41,822 nucleotides of DNA from a virus, in the IMG/VR virus record IMGVR_UViG_3300007760_000034, positions 1-41,822 of that record. The stretch is one strand, 5' to 3'. The first letter of the stretch is position 1; each line of letters starts with the position of its first letter. The notes under the pieces were generated by a model, which made no database searches, was not told the DNA's origin, and saw only the letters and a program-made list of their open reading frames with translations. The translations under genes and the position numbers were made by a program. Below, piece after piece: positions 28,722 to 38,039 of the stretch.

Positions 28722-30490
28722 CCGAACGGGTAGAACACGCACAGGGTGAAGACCATGTTGTAGCAGGCCGCATCAACGGGCTGTACGGCAACGCTAAACG
28801 CGAGATGTCTCGCCGTCACGACCGGTGGCGCAAAGCGTACCGGCTTGTCCACAACCGCGGCTGGTCCAACACCCGCGACGCGTGGATGCCGTCTCCGACA
28901 GCATCCGAGATTTACCCGATCGTGTCGGCGCTTGTCGGATGGATGACCGATCAGCGCGTCAAGTTCCAAGCGGTACCGTCAGCGGACCCGCATTCGCAGT
29001 ACGCCAACTTTCAGCAGAAACTCGCTCAAGACCTCGAAACCGTTTTGGATTCTCTGTGGGTCAACCACAACTTTGAGGGCGAAGTAGAGAAAGTTCTGTT
29101 CGACGCGTTCATCTACGGCACCGGGTTTTTCAAATGCGTGTACGACCCGGGCGCCGACGGCGGTGCAGGCAACGCGCTGATGCGCCGCTGCGACCCGTTC
29201 TCGCTGTTCGTCGACCCAGCGGCAACTTCGCTGACTGACGCCAACTACATCATTGAGGCGCGGGAACTGTCGATCACCGAGTTTGAACGCCGGTTCCCGA
29301 ACCGCGGCGACGTTATCGAAGCCGACATGGGTGCAGGGTTTTCGCTTCCCGACCGGGAATCCAACGAAACCGGTTCCAAATCACCTATGGCGAACCTTGC
29401 AGCCCATTCGGGGGGGTCAGGAACTGTTCCGCCTGTGTACGGCAAGCCGGGTCAAAACGGCCGGGTTTCCGATTCTGCGTACTACGACGGGTCGATCACG
29501 GTGTTCGAAGCGTGGATCAAAGAAAACACGTTATACACCCCCGCTGAGGGAGACGAAGAAGAAGAACCGTTCAACGTGTCCGAATGGCGGGTCATTATCA
29601 CAACTGGTTCGCATGTCCTCGTCAACGAACGCGCTATCGACATGTGGGAACACGGCAACCATCCGTACGTCCGGTACGTCAACCACGACATCGGAGACAT
29701 GTGGGGGATAGCCCTCGTAGACCATTTGGCAGACCCGCAGATGGCGATAAACCGTTTGCTGGCTGCGTTGCAGCAGCACGCCGAACTGGTATCCAACCCG
29801 ATTTTCATGGAGGATTCCCGGTCCGGTATTCCTCGCACAAAGATTGTGAACCGTCCCGGTCAACGCATCACGAAAGGTGCGGGGTCCGAGGCTGGTTGGC
29901 TTGTGCCGCCACAAATGCCGAACGACGTGCAGGAACTGATCCAGTTTTACATCAACGAAATGGAGAGGATCAGTGGACTCTCGGGGGTCGTACGGGGGTT
30001 CTCACCAACGGGACGAAACTCGCAAGGTGTCATCGACTCGGTTGCCGAGTCCGCATTTGTACGAATCCGTCTGGCACTACGGAACCTCGAAAGAAGCCTG
30101 TCCAAGGCCGGTAGCCTGCTGGCTAACCTCGTGGTGGAGAACTACTCGCTGCCACGGGTCATGTCGATTGTGGGACCCGACGGGGAGCGGTCGATGCTGG
30201 CTTTGCGGGCACGCCACTTCTTCGTCCCGAACGACGAGGGGGCAGATCCGATGAGGTTCTCGCTGTATGTGCGTGCAGGTTCGGCGATGCCGATTTCTCG
30301 TGCCGCTCGTATAGCCGAGGCGGAAACATTGTTCGCTATGGGTGCTTTGGACGCCCAAGCGGTGCTCGAAGCCCACGATTACCCGAACCGCGAACAGATT
30401 CTGCAACGAGTCAACGCAGGCGGTGTGCTCGGCATCGGCGGCGACGGGAAACCAAATCCGAACATGGGCTCACGTAATAGACAACGCTGA
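28712..30490 (+). CDS. Portal protein
   Basis: A 592 aa protein, GTG start, located after terminase and before scaffold and capsid as in standard head modules. The N-terminal region shows the portal pattern: RRHDRWRKAYRLVHNR, then WMPSPTASEIYPIVSALVGWMTDQRVKFQAVPS, then LFDAFIYGTGFFKCVYDPG, and CDPFSLFVDPAATSLTDANYIIEARELS. The central part (NPIFMEDSRSGIPRTKIVNRPGQ) would form the wing and tunnel loop. Twelve copies form the DNA gate and the docking site for the terminase and adaptor. Confidence 0.85.
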   Translation: MAVAERVEHAQGEDHVVAGRINGLYGNAKREMSRRHDRWRKAYRLVHNRGWSNTRDAWMPSPTASEIYPIVSALVGWMTDQRVKFQAVPSADPHSQYANFQQKLAQDLETVLDSLWVNHNFEGEVEKVLFDAFIYGTGFFKCVYDPGADGGAGNALMRRCDPFSLFVDPAATSLTDANYIIEARELSITEFERRFPNRGDVIEADMGAGFSLPDRESNETGSKSPMANLAAHSGGSGTVPPVYGKPGQNGRVSDSAYYDGSITVFEAWIKENTLYTPAEGDEEEEPFNVSEWRVIITTGSHVLVNERAIDMWEHGNHPYVRYVNHDIGDMWGIALVDHLADPQMAINRLLAALQQHAELVSNPIFMEDSRSGIPRTKIVNRPGQRITKGAGSEAGWLVPPQMPNDVQELIQFYINEMERISGLSGVVRGFSPTGRNSQGVIDSVAESAFVRIRLALRNLERSLSKAGSLLANLVVENYSLPRVMSIVGPDGERSMLALRARHFFVPNDEGADPMRFSLYVRAGSAMPISRAARIAEAETLFAMGALDAQAVLEAHDYPNREQILQRVNAGGVLGIGGDGKPNPNMGSRNRQR

Positions 30491-30513
30491 CGGAAAGAGT
30501 GTAAGGTAACCAC

Positions 30514-30678
30514 ATGGCCGAGAAGTTCACGTCCAATAACGTCCCAACTCCGCGAGGCTGGAATGGCCCCGACGAGAAGGGTTCGGTGGTTCGACAACTC
30601 GACGGTAGACTTTCTGCTAACAAGGCAGAAGGCGACGATACAGAACAGAACCAACGCAGAAACGCGTTGGACCTCTAA
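30514..30678 (+). CDS. Hypothetical small protein, 54 aa
   Basis: ATG 30514 follows TAAGGT at 6 bases (a weak ribosome site or -10-like element). The polar product starts MAEKFTSNNVPTPRGWNGPD and ends RNALDL. It shows disordered composition and no domain. A second polar peptide follows. Both lie between portal and scaffold, where small head-completion or minor capsid proteins are often found. Confidence 0.6.
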   Translation: MAEKFTSNNVPTPRGWNGPDEKGSVVRQLDGRLSANKAEGDDTEQNQRRNALDL

Positions 30679-30692
30679 ACAAGGAGCATCAG

Positions 30693-30827
30693 ATGCCCGG
30701 TCCCGCTTCAACTTCGGGGAAGAACATCAAGGTTCACAAGTTGGGTCAGACCGCTGGCCGCGACTACGGATCAAACGTGTCTTCCAAGAAGTCACAGTCA
30801 CCACGCGATCTGTCAGCAAAGAAGTAA
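30693..30827 (+). CDS. Hypothetical basic peptide, 44 aa
   Basis: ATG 30693 has AAGGAG 7 bases upstream. The peptide begins MPGPASTSGKNIKVHKLGQT and is rich in Ser and Lys (SSKKSQSPRDLSAKK at the end). Disordered and basic, it could bind DNA or capsid; unknown. It ends 3 bases before the next gene. Confidence 0.6.
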   Translation: MPGPASTSGKNIKVHKLGQTAGRDYGSNVSSKKSQSPRDLSAKK

Positions 30828-30830
30828 CAC

Positions 30831-31169
30831 ATGGCTGGTGGCACTCGCCAGAACAACACGATGTCGGAGGGGTTGCATCAACTCCTGTCTTCGCTCGCCC
30901 AACTAAAGGCAGCACCTGACGCCGACCTCGCGTATCTGTCGAGCATCGAAGCCACTGTTCTTCAAAAGTTGCGTGAGCCGCTGCAACAGGCGGCGCAGGC
31001 GCTGGCGCAGGCTGGTGGTGTTGTTCCTCCCGGCATGGCTGGTCAAATCGGAGCAGCCGCACAGGGCGGCGTGGGTCAAGCAGCGGCCCAACGGGCACCC
31101 GGCCCGAACCGGGTGTCACCTAACCCTGACGAACTACGGAGACTGGTGGCGTCTAGGGGACTCCGGTAG
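30831..31169 (+). CDS. Hypothetical head-region protein, 112 aa
   Basis: Helical Ala/Gln-rich middle (YLSSIEATVLQKLREPLQQAAQALAQAGG) between a polar start and a Pro/Gly-rich tail. It lies between portal and scaffold in the head operon, so a minor structural or assembly role is plausible. No family recognised. Confidence 0.65.
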   Translation: MAGGTRQNNTMSEGLHQLLSSLAQLKAAPDADLAYLSSIEATVLQKLREPLQQAAQALAQAGGVVPPGMAGQIGAAAQGGVGQAAAQRAPGPNRVSPNPDELRRLVASRGLR

Positions 31170-31214
31170 CCGCACTTCACGACATAACTGATTCCAACGG
31201 CGGAGATGAGGTAA

Positions 31215-32150
31215 ATGGCCGACGAAGAACTTTCGCAGGAAGAAATAGATGACTCTCTGAAAGAGCAGGGGTTCGAACCCGAGTACGGGTCTGACCGTTG
31301 GGTGTCGGATCTTGAGTCACAGTTCGCGACTGACGACGATGAGCCTGTAGAGGCGGTAGAAGAAGTCGCTGAAGAAGTCGCCGTCGGGGGTGGCGATCTC
31401 CAAGCCGCCGATGGGGATACCCCGGCCCCCGGCGGCGACACCCCGGATTACGTCCAGTTGGGGGATGTGCGTGTCCCGCAGGATGAGGCGGAACGTGTTG
31501 CACGGTTCTGGGATTGGATGAACACCAACCCGGATGAGGCAATGCAGTTCGTCGGGTACATGTCTGGCGAGTATGACCTTGTTCCCAAGGGTCAGCAGCC
31601 GCAGCAGCAACCGGCGCAGCCGTCAACACCTGTTGACGAGGCTGATCCGTATGAGGATTGGGATTTGTTGCCTGATTCGGTGCAGGACCGGTTGAAGAAG
31701 GTTGACAAGTTGGAGGGCTATTTGGCGGCGCAGCACAAGCAGCAGCAGGCTGTTGTGCAGCAGCAGAACTTGAAGTCTGTGGAGACAGCGCAGGCCCAGT
31801 TTGCCAACACGTATGATCTCAACTCGTCGGAGGTGGCTCGTCTCGCAGATGAGGCAGCAAGACTAAACATAGTCCCCGCTCTGGTTCAGGAAACTGGTGA
31901 TCCTGTCAGAGCCGTAGAACGTGCACTTGAGATAGTGTATCTGCAATCCGAACAAGGCCGTGATCGGGAGTTCAATAAGCGCATCGCCCAAACAGAAGCC
32001 GAAAAGGACAAGCAACGTAAGATGGCTGCTGTCGGGGGTACTGCCGGGTCTGTACCTAGGCAGGAACCTGATGCGGTGCCGAGTAACGCAACGGAGCGTC
32101 GATCAGCGATGGTCAACGAAATCGCTGCGGCACTCGGAAAAGTAACGTGA
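31215..32150 (+). CDS. Scaffolding protein (candidate)
   Basis: A 311 aa, strongly acidic protein immediately before the major capsid gene. It starts MADEELSQEEIDDSLKEQGF, has acidic and Pro/Gln-rich stretches (KGQQPQQQPAQPSTPVDE), then a helical region with QHKQQQAVVQQQNLKSVETAQAQ, and a basic-helical C-terminus (RKMAAVGGTAGSV). Composition, length and place match scaffold proteins that guide capsid assembly and leave or are cleaved afterwards. Confidence 0.75.
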   Translation: MADEELSQEEIDDSLKEQGFEPEYGSDRWVSDLESQFATDDDEPVEAVEEVAEEVAVGGGDLQAADGDTPAPGGDTPDYVQLGDVRVPQDEAERVARFWDWMNTNPDEAMQFVGYMSGEYDLVPKGQQPQQQPAQPSTPVDEADPYEDWDLLPDSVQDRLKKVDKLEGYLAAQHKQQQAVVQQQNLKSVETAQAQFANTYDLNSSEVARLADEAARLNIVPALVQETGDPVRAVERALEIVYLQSEQGRDREFNKRIAQTEAEKDKQRKMAAVGGTAGSVPRQEPDAVPSNATERRSAMVNEIAAALGKVT

Positions 32151-32173
32151 CCAACCAACAGGAGACATAACAC

Positions 32174-33157
32174 ATGGCAACGCCAATCGGCTCCGATGTG
32201 GTCACCTCTATCGCGCGTCGGTACATCCTCCCGGAAGTCACCGATAACGTCTACAACTCGAACCTTCTGCTGTTCCGCCTGAACTCGGCGAACAAGAAGA
32301 TTGTTCGTGGTGGGACGCAGATCGAGGTGCCACTCATGCACAGCCGTCTGGCAGCAGGTGGTGCCTACTCGGGATTCGACCTTCTGGACGTAACCCCGTC
32401 GGACACCATCAAGAATGCTGCATGGGACTGGAAACAGTATTACGTCCCAGTGACGGTAGATGGGCTGACCCTGATCAAGACCGATTCGCCGGAATCTGTC
32501 GCCGATTTCATTCGTCTGTACTTCCAGCAGGCAGAGATGGAAATGGCGGAGATCCTCGGAACGGGACTCTGGTCAGACGGGTCAACCGACACCAAGCAGA
32601 TCGACGGCATCGAAGGTGCTGTCGACGATTCAACGGTTCTCACCACATACGGTGGGATCAGCCGTTCGACCAACACATGGTGGCAGTCGCAGTACGACGG
32701 CTCTACCTCAACCCTGAGTCTGGCAACGATGCAGACGATGTTCGGCAACTGCACCAATGGTGGCCGACATCCGACCGTGTTGGTGACAACGCAGACGAAC
32801 TACAACCGGTTCTACTCACTGAACCAGTCCGACGTGCAAATCAACGTCGGACAGGGCGCTGTAGACGAGCAGTTGGCGAACGCAGGGTTCACAAACCTGT
32901 TGTTCAACGGCGTTCCGCTGTGCGTCGACTCGCACGTACCCACAGACGGTCCGTCCGGCTCGGGTTCAGGGCACCACATCTATTTCCTCAACGAAGATTT
33001 CATCCACTTTGCGGTTTCGCCGAGGGCTGACTTCTATCTGGAGGATTTCCAGACACCCATCCAGCAGGATGCGATGGTCGCCAAACTGTTCTGGGCTGGT
33101 AACCTCGTCATCAACAACTGCCAGTTGCAGGGCAAAATGTCCGCACTGACGGCTTAG
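32174..33157 (+). CDS. Major capsid protein
   Basis: A 327 aa protein after the scaffold. It has an N-arm-like start (VVTSIARRYILPEVTDNVYNSNLLLFRL), an E-loop-like stretch (GGTQIEVPLMHSRLAAGG), a spine-helix-like helix (SPESVADFIRLYFQQAEMEMAEILGTGLW) and an A-domain with HPTVLVTTQTNYNRFYSL and LFNGVPLCVDSHV. This order is that of HK97-fold capsids. Hundreds of copies would form the icosahedral shell. No protease gene was found, so cleavage of an N-arm is not supported. Confidence 0.85.
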   Translation: MATPIGSDVVTSIARRYILPEVTDNVYNSNLLLFRLNSANKKIVRGGTQIEVPLMHSRLAAGGAYSGFDLLDVTPSDTIKNAAWDWKQYYVPVTVDGLTLIKTDSPESVADFIRLYFQQAEMEMAEILGTGLWSDGSTDTKQIDGIEGAVDDSTVLTTYGGISRSTNTWWQSQYDGSTSTLSLATMQTMFGNCTNGGRHPTVLVTTQTNYNRFYSLNQSDVQINVGQGAVDEQLANAGFTNLLFNGVPLCVDSHVPTDGPSGSGSGHHIYFLNEDFIHFAVSPRADFYLEDFQTPIQQDAMVAKLFWAGNLVINNCQLQGKMSALTA

Positions 33158-33167
33158 GAGAGACGAC

Positions 33168-33629
33168 ATGGCTAATCAGGTAATCACCAACCCACTCGGT
33201 GCATTCGGTCTGACGACCGGTGCGTCCGGCAACTTTCAGGTCGTCGCTCCTTTCAAGGCTGCGTCGGCTGTATCCGCCAACGACCTCGTTGCAATAGCAG
33301 CGTCCGTCGACACCGACACGACCACGGTTACCGTTGAGACACTCGATGTGTCCGACAGCCTGCCGGAGCGTGTCATCGGTGTAGCCAAGAACGCAGCAGC
33401 CGCCAACGGGGTGGTTGAGGTTGTCGTGTTCGGCTACGCAGTTGTCAACATTGGCGACACGGCCCCTGCTCTCGACGATCTGGTGACGCTCCATGCGACC
33501 ACCGACGGCGCGGCAGCGAAGGTGTCTCCAGCGGACGCGACAGCGATTGTCGGCGACCAGTTCGGCATCTACCTCGGGACGGAGATCGGCACCACGAACA
33601 CGGCTGCCATCTGGTTCTCGAAGTTGTAA
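33168..33629 (+). CDS. Capsid decoration/head protein
   Basis: A 153 aa protein directly after the capsid gene. It is beta-rich with repeating small residues (ASGNFQVVAPFKAASAVSANDLVAI, VIGVAKNAAAANGVVEVVVFGYAVV, TNTAAIWFSKL), like the DUF2190-type or head-fibre-type proteins that bind capsid surfaces. GAGACGAC precedes the ATG. Assignment rests on position and composition. Confidence 0.65.
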   Translation: MANQVITNPLGAFGLTTGASGNFQVVAPFKAASAVSANDLVAIAASVDTDTTTVTVETLDVSDSLPERVIGVAKNAAAANGVVEVVVFGYAVVNIGDTAPALDDLVTLHATTDGAAAKVSPADATAIVGDQFGIYLGTEIGTTNTAAIWFSKL

Positions 33630-33658
33630 CCCATTCACAATCGAAAGGCAGCGGCGGC

Positions 33659-34165
33659 ATGTCAGTAGTGCGTGTCAAGAACCTACGAGACGTGGCTTTC
33701 GTCGATTCGTTCGACGGAACCACGTACTCGGTCAACCCGGCTGGTACAGCCATTGTCCCTGTCGAAGCAGCGAAACTCTGGTTCGGCAACTGGGATCTGG
33801 TTGACAAGCCGTCGAGAGCGATGCGGGAACGCAGCGACGAGTTGCGACGGTTGCAGGTCAGGTACGGGTGCAGCGACGACCCTGAACGGTGGGAAGAAAC
33901 AAAACCCATCGTTGAGGTGTCAGATGTTGACGAAGATGAACGCTTTGTCACCGTGATCGACGATCCTTCTGGAACCAACATTTCAGAGGCGTCGGTCACG
34001 GTGGACGAGCATGAAGACATGTTGACGATGATCCGCCAGCAGGCCAAAGACTTGGACCGGTTGAAGAAGGATTACCAGAAGCAGATCCGCACGGAGCAAC
34101 CTGATTCTGATGCCGATGAAGACAAGCCTGAGCCGGTCGCGTCGAAACGCGCTCGGCGACAGTGA
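33659..34165 (+). CDS. Structural-region protein with C-terminal coiled coil, 168 aa
   Basis: The N-terminal half (MSVVRVKNLRDVAFVDSFDG, TAIVPVEAAKLWFGNW) is compact; the middle contains ERSDELRRLQVRYG; residues about 110-145 are a helix (MLTMIRQQAKDLDRLKKDYQKQ) and the end is charged. It lies between decoration and nozzle genes, so a head-completion role is plausible. No family recognised. Confidence 0.65.
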   Translation: MSVVRVKNLRDVAFVDSFDGTTYSVNPAGTAIVPVEAAKLWFGNWDLVDKPSRAMRERSDELRRLQVRYGCSDDPERWEETKPIVEVSDVDEDERFVTVIDDPSGTNISEASVTVDEHEDMLTMIRQQAKDLDRLKKDYQKQIRTEQPDSDADEDKPEPVASKRARRQ

Positions 34166-34491
34166 ACCACGACTTCACCGGTTACCATCTTCTTTCCGTA
34201 GAGGAACTAACTGCCCTTTATTGCGCTGTGGCAGGGAACCTCGCCAACTTGCACGAAGAGTCGGCGATGGTGTTCTCCACGGAACGCCGTGCCAAAGTCG
34301 AAGGTTTCGTGCGGTCGCAGGAAACTTCTGTTGCGGGGCGGGAACGCGAGGCAGATTTCCACGCATTAGAGTCAACTACGACACTGTTCGAGTTGCGGGG
34401 CGAAATAGCAGCCCAGCAAGAAGAACTGGCCACGTTGAAGTTACTACTGGGTGTGAAACATGCCGGAACTGAAATACTTTCAGATAACTGA
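34162..34491 (+). CDS. Helical protein in the tail operon, 109 aa
   Basis: GTG 34162 overlaps the previous stop by 4 bases. Almost entirely helical with charged heptads (HEESAMVFSTERRAKVEGFVRSQETSV, LFELRGEIAAQQEELATLKLLLG). It ends inside the nozzle-like gene (32-base overlap). Unknown role; possibly a tail or head assembly factor. Confidence 0.6.
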   Translation: MNHDFTGYHLLSVEELTALYCAVAGNLANLHEESAMVFSTERRAKVEGFVRSQETSVAGREREADFHALESTTTLFELRGEIAAQQEELATLKLLLGVKHAGTEILSDN

Positions 34492-36310
34492 TTTCAGTCC
34501 CGGCATCCGAGACAAGTATTCTCCGACGCAACCTCCGGGCACGGCACAGACAACTGATACGTGGGGTTGTGTGGCGTTGCCGACGACGGGGTTGTCGCCG
34601 TTGCCGAAGATGCAGACGGTTCGTACGGCCACACAGTTGAACCGGGTGTCTGGCTCCGACTATTTGTTGGATTCGGCGTCAGGGTGGCATTACAACGGCA
34701 ACGCACCGAAGTCTGGTTCCAACTTCGAGGTGTGCGGGTTTGCTTCACAGGGCGGGTTGGGTGGCCCGTCTGAGTCGTATTCGTACCCGGTGGAACTCTA
34801 TGTAGGGGTGCAATGGTTGGAACACGATGGTGCGTCTACATACCGTCGCAACGTCCACGTTGAAGCCGTCAATCTGGCCGACGACTTGAACTACGAGATT
34901 TTGGACCGCAGTATGACTACTGGTCCGTCTCCGATTTCTTCTGAACTGTGGCGTCCAATCACGTTCGCGTCGACCCGCGAGAAGCGTTCCGGCACGTTTA
35001 GCGAAGACGACCAGTTTCGTCCCGGCGAACCGGTTGTGGTCGCGTCGTGGATGTCTCACGACCTGTCCGACTGGGACACGGTGGCGTACCCGGATGCGGT
35101 TGACGGCACGGGTGGTGCGTCACCTAAGTATTTGATGTCGGAATCGACAGGTGTTGGGTCGCCGACAACGAACAAGCCGTCTGAAATCTTGTCTCATCAG
35201 AACAGGGTTGTAGCAATGGTCGTGTCGGAGTTCACTCGGGTCAACGGACCCAACTTGACTTCCAACGAAAACATCGTGTTCTCAACTCCGCCGGGCGTTT
35301 TGTTTGATTTCGAGTCGTCTGGAGCGAACACGTTTGGTGAGCAGATCACGTTCGAGATCCAAAACGCCACCGGATACACGGCGTGGGCGTCGATCACAGC
35401 CAACCAGTTGCTGCTCATCAAAGGCCGCGGAGCGGTGCTGATCACGGGTTCGTTGGAATCGCCAACAGTTGTGGCGTTGCCGAAAGTAACCGGTAACGCC
35501 ACCTGTCTCGGCGCAATGTCGATTCTTGGTTACATCTACCCAACAGCGAAAGGCAGCGTATACGCGTGGCAAGGCGACGACGTTTCAGCGAACATGTCCC
35601 CGTTTTTGGCCACAGGGTTCTGCGATTACGACGACGCTTCAAAACGCAAGGGCCACACCGGGTCGTGTGTCGCTTGGAACGACTTCGTGCTCATGCCGAA
35701 CGAATGGGTGCTCGATGAACGCACCGCTGCGTGGTGGAGGGTTTCCGACCCGGTGCAGGAAACAGGTTTCGATAACCGCATCAGGTATTGGGATGTCCCT
35801 GCTGGGCAGGTGTTCAACAACACCGACGCCGTGTATGGGTCGGTCGGCAAGTACCAAGAACCCCACGAGGGGGTTATTTGCCGGTTGGAGGCTGACACGT
35901 TGGCGTCCACGTTTTATTGGAGGTCTGCTCCGATAGTTCTCGATTCGTCGCAGTACGTTCAGTTGCGGGAAATCGGGTTGACGTTCAAGGGCCGTGGCAC
36001 TGTCCATGTCGACGTGTTCCGCGACGAAGCAGGCGACGACGACCCGATCGGTTCGTTCGTGTTTGATGCGACCGATGCAGGTAACGAAACGATCACTCAT
36101 GTGGTGCGGGAATCCGGCGGGTTTACGATGCGGTCGTTCAATGTTCGCATCCGTTCGTATTCTCACGACGGCACATCTGAAGCACCGACTGTGTACGGGC
36201 TAAACTTCGGGTACTTCTTGAAGCAGCACATACCTAACCACGATGTTTCGCACCGTGGTTTGGTGCTCGACAGGACAGACGACAAACTCGACGAAGCGAA
36301 GTTGGGATAA
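34460..36310 (+). CDS. Tail nozzle-like structural protein, 616 aa
   Basis: Begins MPELKYFQITDFSPGIRDKY, typical of podovirus nozzle and tail-tubular-B type proteins, whose N-termini carry a short 'FSPGI' segment and then Gly/Pro-rich loops. The body is beta-rich, with repeated Trp/Gly strands suggesting a beta-propeller or jelly-roll build. The end (GLNFGYFLKQHIPNHDVSHRGLVL) is polar. With the adaptor (2759-3445) it would form the lower tail. It lies between head genes and fibres, which fits. Confidence 0.6.
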   Translation: MPELKYFQITDFSPGIRDKYSPTQPPGTAQTTDTWGCVALPTTGLSPLPKMQTVRTATQLNRVSGSDYLLDSASGWHYNGNAPKSGSNFEVCGFASQGGLGGPSESYSYPVELYVGVQWLEHDGASTYRRNVHVEAVNLADDLNYEILDRSMTTGPSPISSELWRPITFASTREKRSGTFSEDDQFRPGEPVVVASWMSHDLSDWDTVAYPDAVDGTGGASPKYLMSESTGVGSPTTNKPSEILSHQNRVVAMVVSEFTRVNGPNLTSNENIVFSTPPGVLFDFESSGANTFGEQITFEIQNATGYTAWASITANQLLLIKGRGAVLITGSLESPTVVALPKVTGNATCLGAMSILGYIYPTAKGSVYAWQGDDVSANMSPFLATGFCDYDDASKRKGHTGSCVAWNDFVLMPNEWVLDERTAAWWRVSDPVQETGFDNRIRYWDVPAGQVFNNTDAVYGSVGKYQEPHEGVICRLEADTLASTFYWRSAPIVLDSSQYVQLREIGLTFKGRGTVHVDVFRDEAGDDDPIGSFVFDATDAGNETITHVVRESGGFTMRSFNVRIRSYSHDGTSEAPTVYGLNFGYFLKQHIPNHDVSHRGLVLDRTDDKLDEAKLG

Positions 36311-37660
36311 ATGGCAGGCGCAGGTTATAGAACATGGTCGGCTTTGCAGTCGGTCCCGGCGGCGACTCTGCAAACTTACCTTCAAGATCAGGTTGTGATG
36401 GTGTTCGCCGATGCGACGGCCCGCGACGCAGGTGTCACTTCCCCAACAGAGGGGATGGTCTGCTACCTGAAAGACATAGATCAGATTCAGTCGTACAACG
36501 GCGCATCGTGGGCGTCGGTCACGTCGGTGTTGACTGGCGATGTGTTGACCGAGGATTCCACCAATCTGCGTGTCGGCATCAACGAATCGTCTCCGGGTGC
36601 AGCGTTGCAGGTCGAAGCCAAGGCCGCATCGTCGGATCAGATGGTGCGGATCTATTCGCTAACCGGGTCGGAACACGACGCTGATCTGTCGTTCGCTCTC
36701 GATAACGGTACTGGTGAGACGTTCACGATCGGTATAGACGACTCCGATGCCGACAAGTTCAAGATTTCAGACGCAGCCACGCTGGGTACCAACGACCGGT
36801 TGGTGATCGACTCGGCAGGGGATGTCACAGTCGCTGGCGGTGTCACAGCCGATTTGACTGGAAATGTGACAGGCAACGTCACAGGTGATGTGACAGGCAA
36901 CGTCACAGGTGATGTGACTGGAAATGTGACAGGCAACGTCACAGGTGATGTGACTGGCGACGTGTCAGGTTCTGCTGGTTCAGCAACCGGCAACGCCGCT
37001 ACCGCTACGGCGTTGGAAACAGCCCGCACCATTGGTGGCACGTCGTTCGACGGTACAGCGAATATTACCCCAGCGAATATCACGGTTGCCGACACAAACG
37101 ATGCGACTTGCAATGTTGCCTTGTTTGAGTCGGCCACAGGGGATCTCCCCCCGAAAACCGATACCGGACTCACTTACGATGCGTCGTCTGGCACTCTGAC
37201 CGCCACAGCCCTCGCAGGACCCGTGACAGGTGACTTGACCGGAAACGTCACAGGCAACGTCACAGGCGACGTGACAGGCGACGTGACAGGTGACTTGACC
37301 GGAAACGTCACTGGCAACGTCACAGGCGACGTGACAGGCGACGTGACGGGTGATTTGACAGGCAATGCGTCAGGGACCGCTGCGACAGTCACAGGTGCCA
37401 CCCAGTCCGCTATCACCGCTGTAGGCACCCTCACATCTCTGTCCGTGACAGGACAGATAACAGCGTCCGACGACATCTTCTTGGATGGCACCGATCAGCG
37501 GATCGTGTTCGAAGGGTCCACAGCCGACGCCTACGAAATGTTCTTCCAGTCGACCAACCCGACGACAGCCGACAGGGTTATAACCCTCCCCGACGCGACC
37601 GGCACGGTAGCGTTGGCAGATAGCGCAAACCTCATAATCTCAACCCAAGTATTCTCATAG
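36311..37660 (+). CDS. Tail fibre with TG[D/N]V repeats
   Basis: A 449 aa protein. The N-terminus (GYRTWSALQSVPAATLQTYLQDQVVMVFADATARDAGVTSPTEGMVCYLKDIDQIQSYNGASW) is a virion-attachment head of a kind common in phage fibres. Two blocks of tetrapeptide repeats follow (GNVTGDVTG; residues about 181-220 and 305-355), which form a slender beta-helical or collagen-like shaft. The C-terminal part (YEMFFQSTNPTTADRVITLPDATGTVALAD) is a common fibre motif that links to the tip. The ATG follows the preceding stop directly. It would bind the host surface. Confidence 0.8.
   Translation: MAGAGYRTWSALQSVPAATLQTYLQDQVVMVFADATARDAGVTSPTEGMVCYLKDIDQIQSYNGASWASVTSVLTGDVLTEDSTNLRVGINESSPGAALQVEAKAASSDQMVRIYSLTGSEHDADLSFALDNGTGETFTIGIDDSDADKFKISDAATLGTNDRLVIDSAGDVTVAGGVTADLTGNVTGNVTGDVTGNVTGDVTGNVTGNVTGDVTGDVSGSAGSATGNAATATALETARTIGGTSFDGTANITPANITVADTNDATCNVALFESATGDLPPKTDTGLTYDASSGTLTATALAGPVTGDLTGNVTGNVTGDVTGDVTGDLTGNVTGNVTGDVTGDVTGDLTGNASGTAATVTGATQSAITAVGTLTSLSVTGQITASDDIFLDGTDQRIVFEGSTADAYEMFFQSTNPTTADRVITLPDATGTVALADSANLIISTQVFS
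36853..36972 (+). repeat. Fibre shaft repeat block 1
   Basis: About ten tetrapeptide-coding units of the type ACAGG(C/T)AACGTC and ACAGGTGATGTG lie in tandem, encoding (TGNV)/(TGDV). Some are identical in DNA over 12-24 bases, indicating recent expansion. Confidence 0.85.
37223..37368 (+). repeat. Fibre shaft repeat block 2 (60-bp period)
   Basis: A 60-bp unit (encoding five TG[D/N][V/L] tetrapeptides) occurs about two and a half times with few changes: positions 37223, 37283 and 37343 begin equivalent units. A higher-order unit of five tetrapeptides has been duplicated as a block. Confidence 0.88.
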
Positions 37661-37667
37661 GAGCCAC

Positions 37668-38030
37668 ATGGCTACATATTCCAAATCTAAACTGTCAGGG
37701 TCAACTGACGGCCGGGCAATCAAAGTGGCTGCTACCGCTTCGGCTGGGACCACGATCCACACCGGGTCGTCTACGGCTACAACCTACGACGAAATCTGGC
37801 TGTACGCCCAGAACACTTCCGCATCTGATGTGAAGTTGACGGTTGAGTGGGGTGGAACAACTTCCCCTGATGACCTGATCGAGTTGACGATTACGACGGA
37901 GGCCGGGTTGACGCTTGTCGCTCCCGGTTTGTTGATCAAGGGCAATGCGACCCCGTTGGTCGTGAAGGCGTTCGCTGCTTCAGCGAATGTGGTCACCCTG
38001 CACGGCTACGTCAACCAGATTACGGCTTAG
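37668..38030 (+). CDS. Small beta-sandwich virion protein, 120 aa
   Basis: Begins MATYSKSKLSGSTDGRAIKV and carries YDEIWLYAQNTSASDVKLTVEW, then VAPGLLIKGNATPLVVKAFAASANVVTLHGYVN. This is the same strand-turn pattern as the 164-568 protein, so the two are probably distant relatives. It sits between two fibre genes and may cap or decorate the fibre. Function unproven. Confidence 0.6.
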   Translation: MATYSKSKLSGSTDGRAIKVAATASAGTTIHTGSSTATTYDEIWLYAQNTSASDVKLTVEWGGTTSPDDLIELTITTEAGLTLVAPGLLIKGNATPLVVKAFAASANVVTLHGYVNQITA

Positions 38031-38039
38031 GAGGTTCTG

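Noticed and set aside
36853-37368. CRISPR-like array
   Set aside because: The repeats are contiguous, without spacers, in frame and encode TG[D/N]V tetrapeptides of a fibre.
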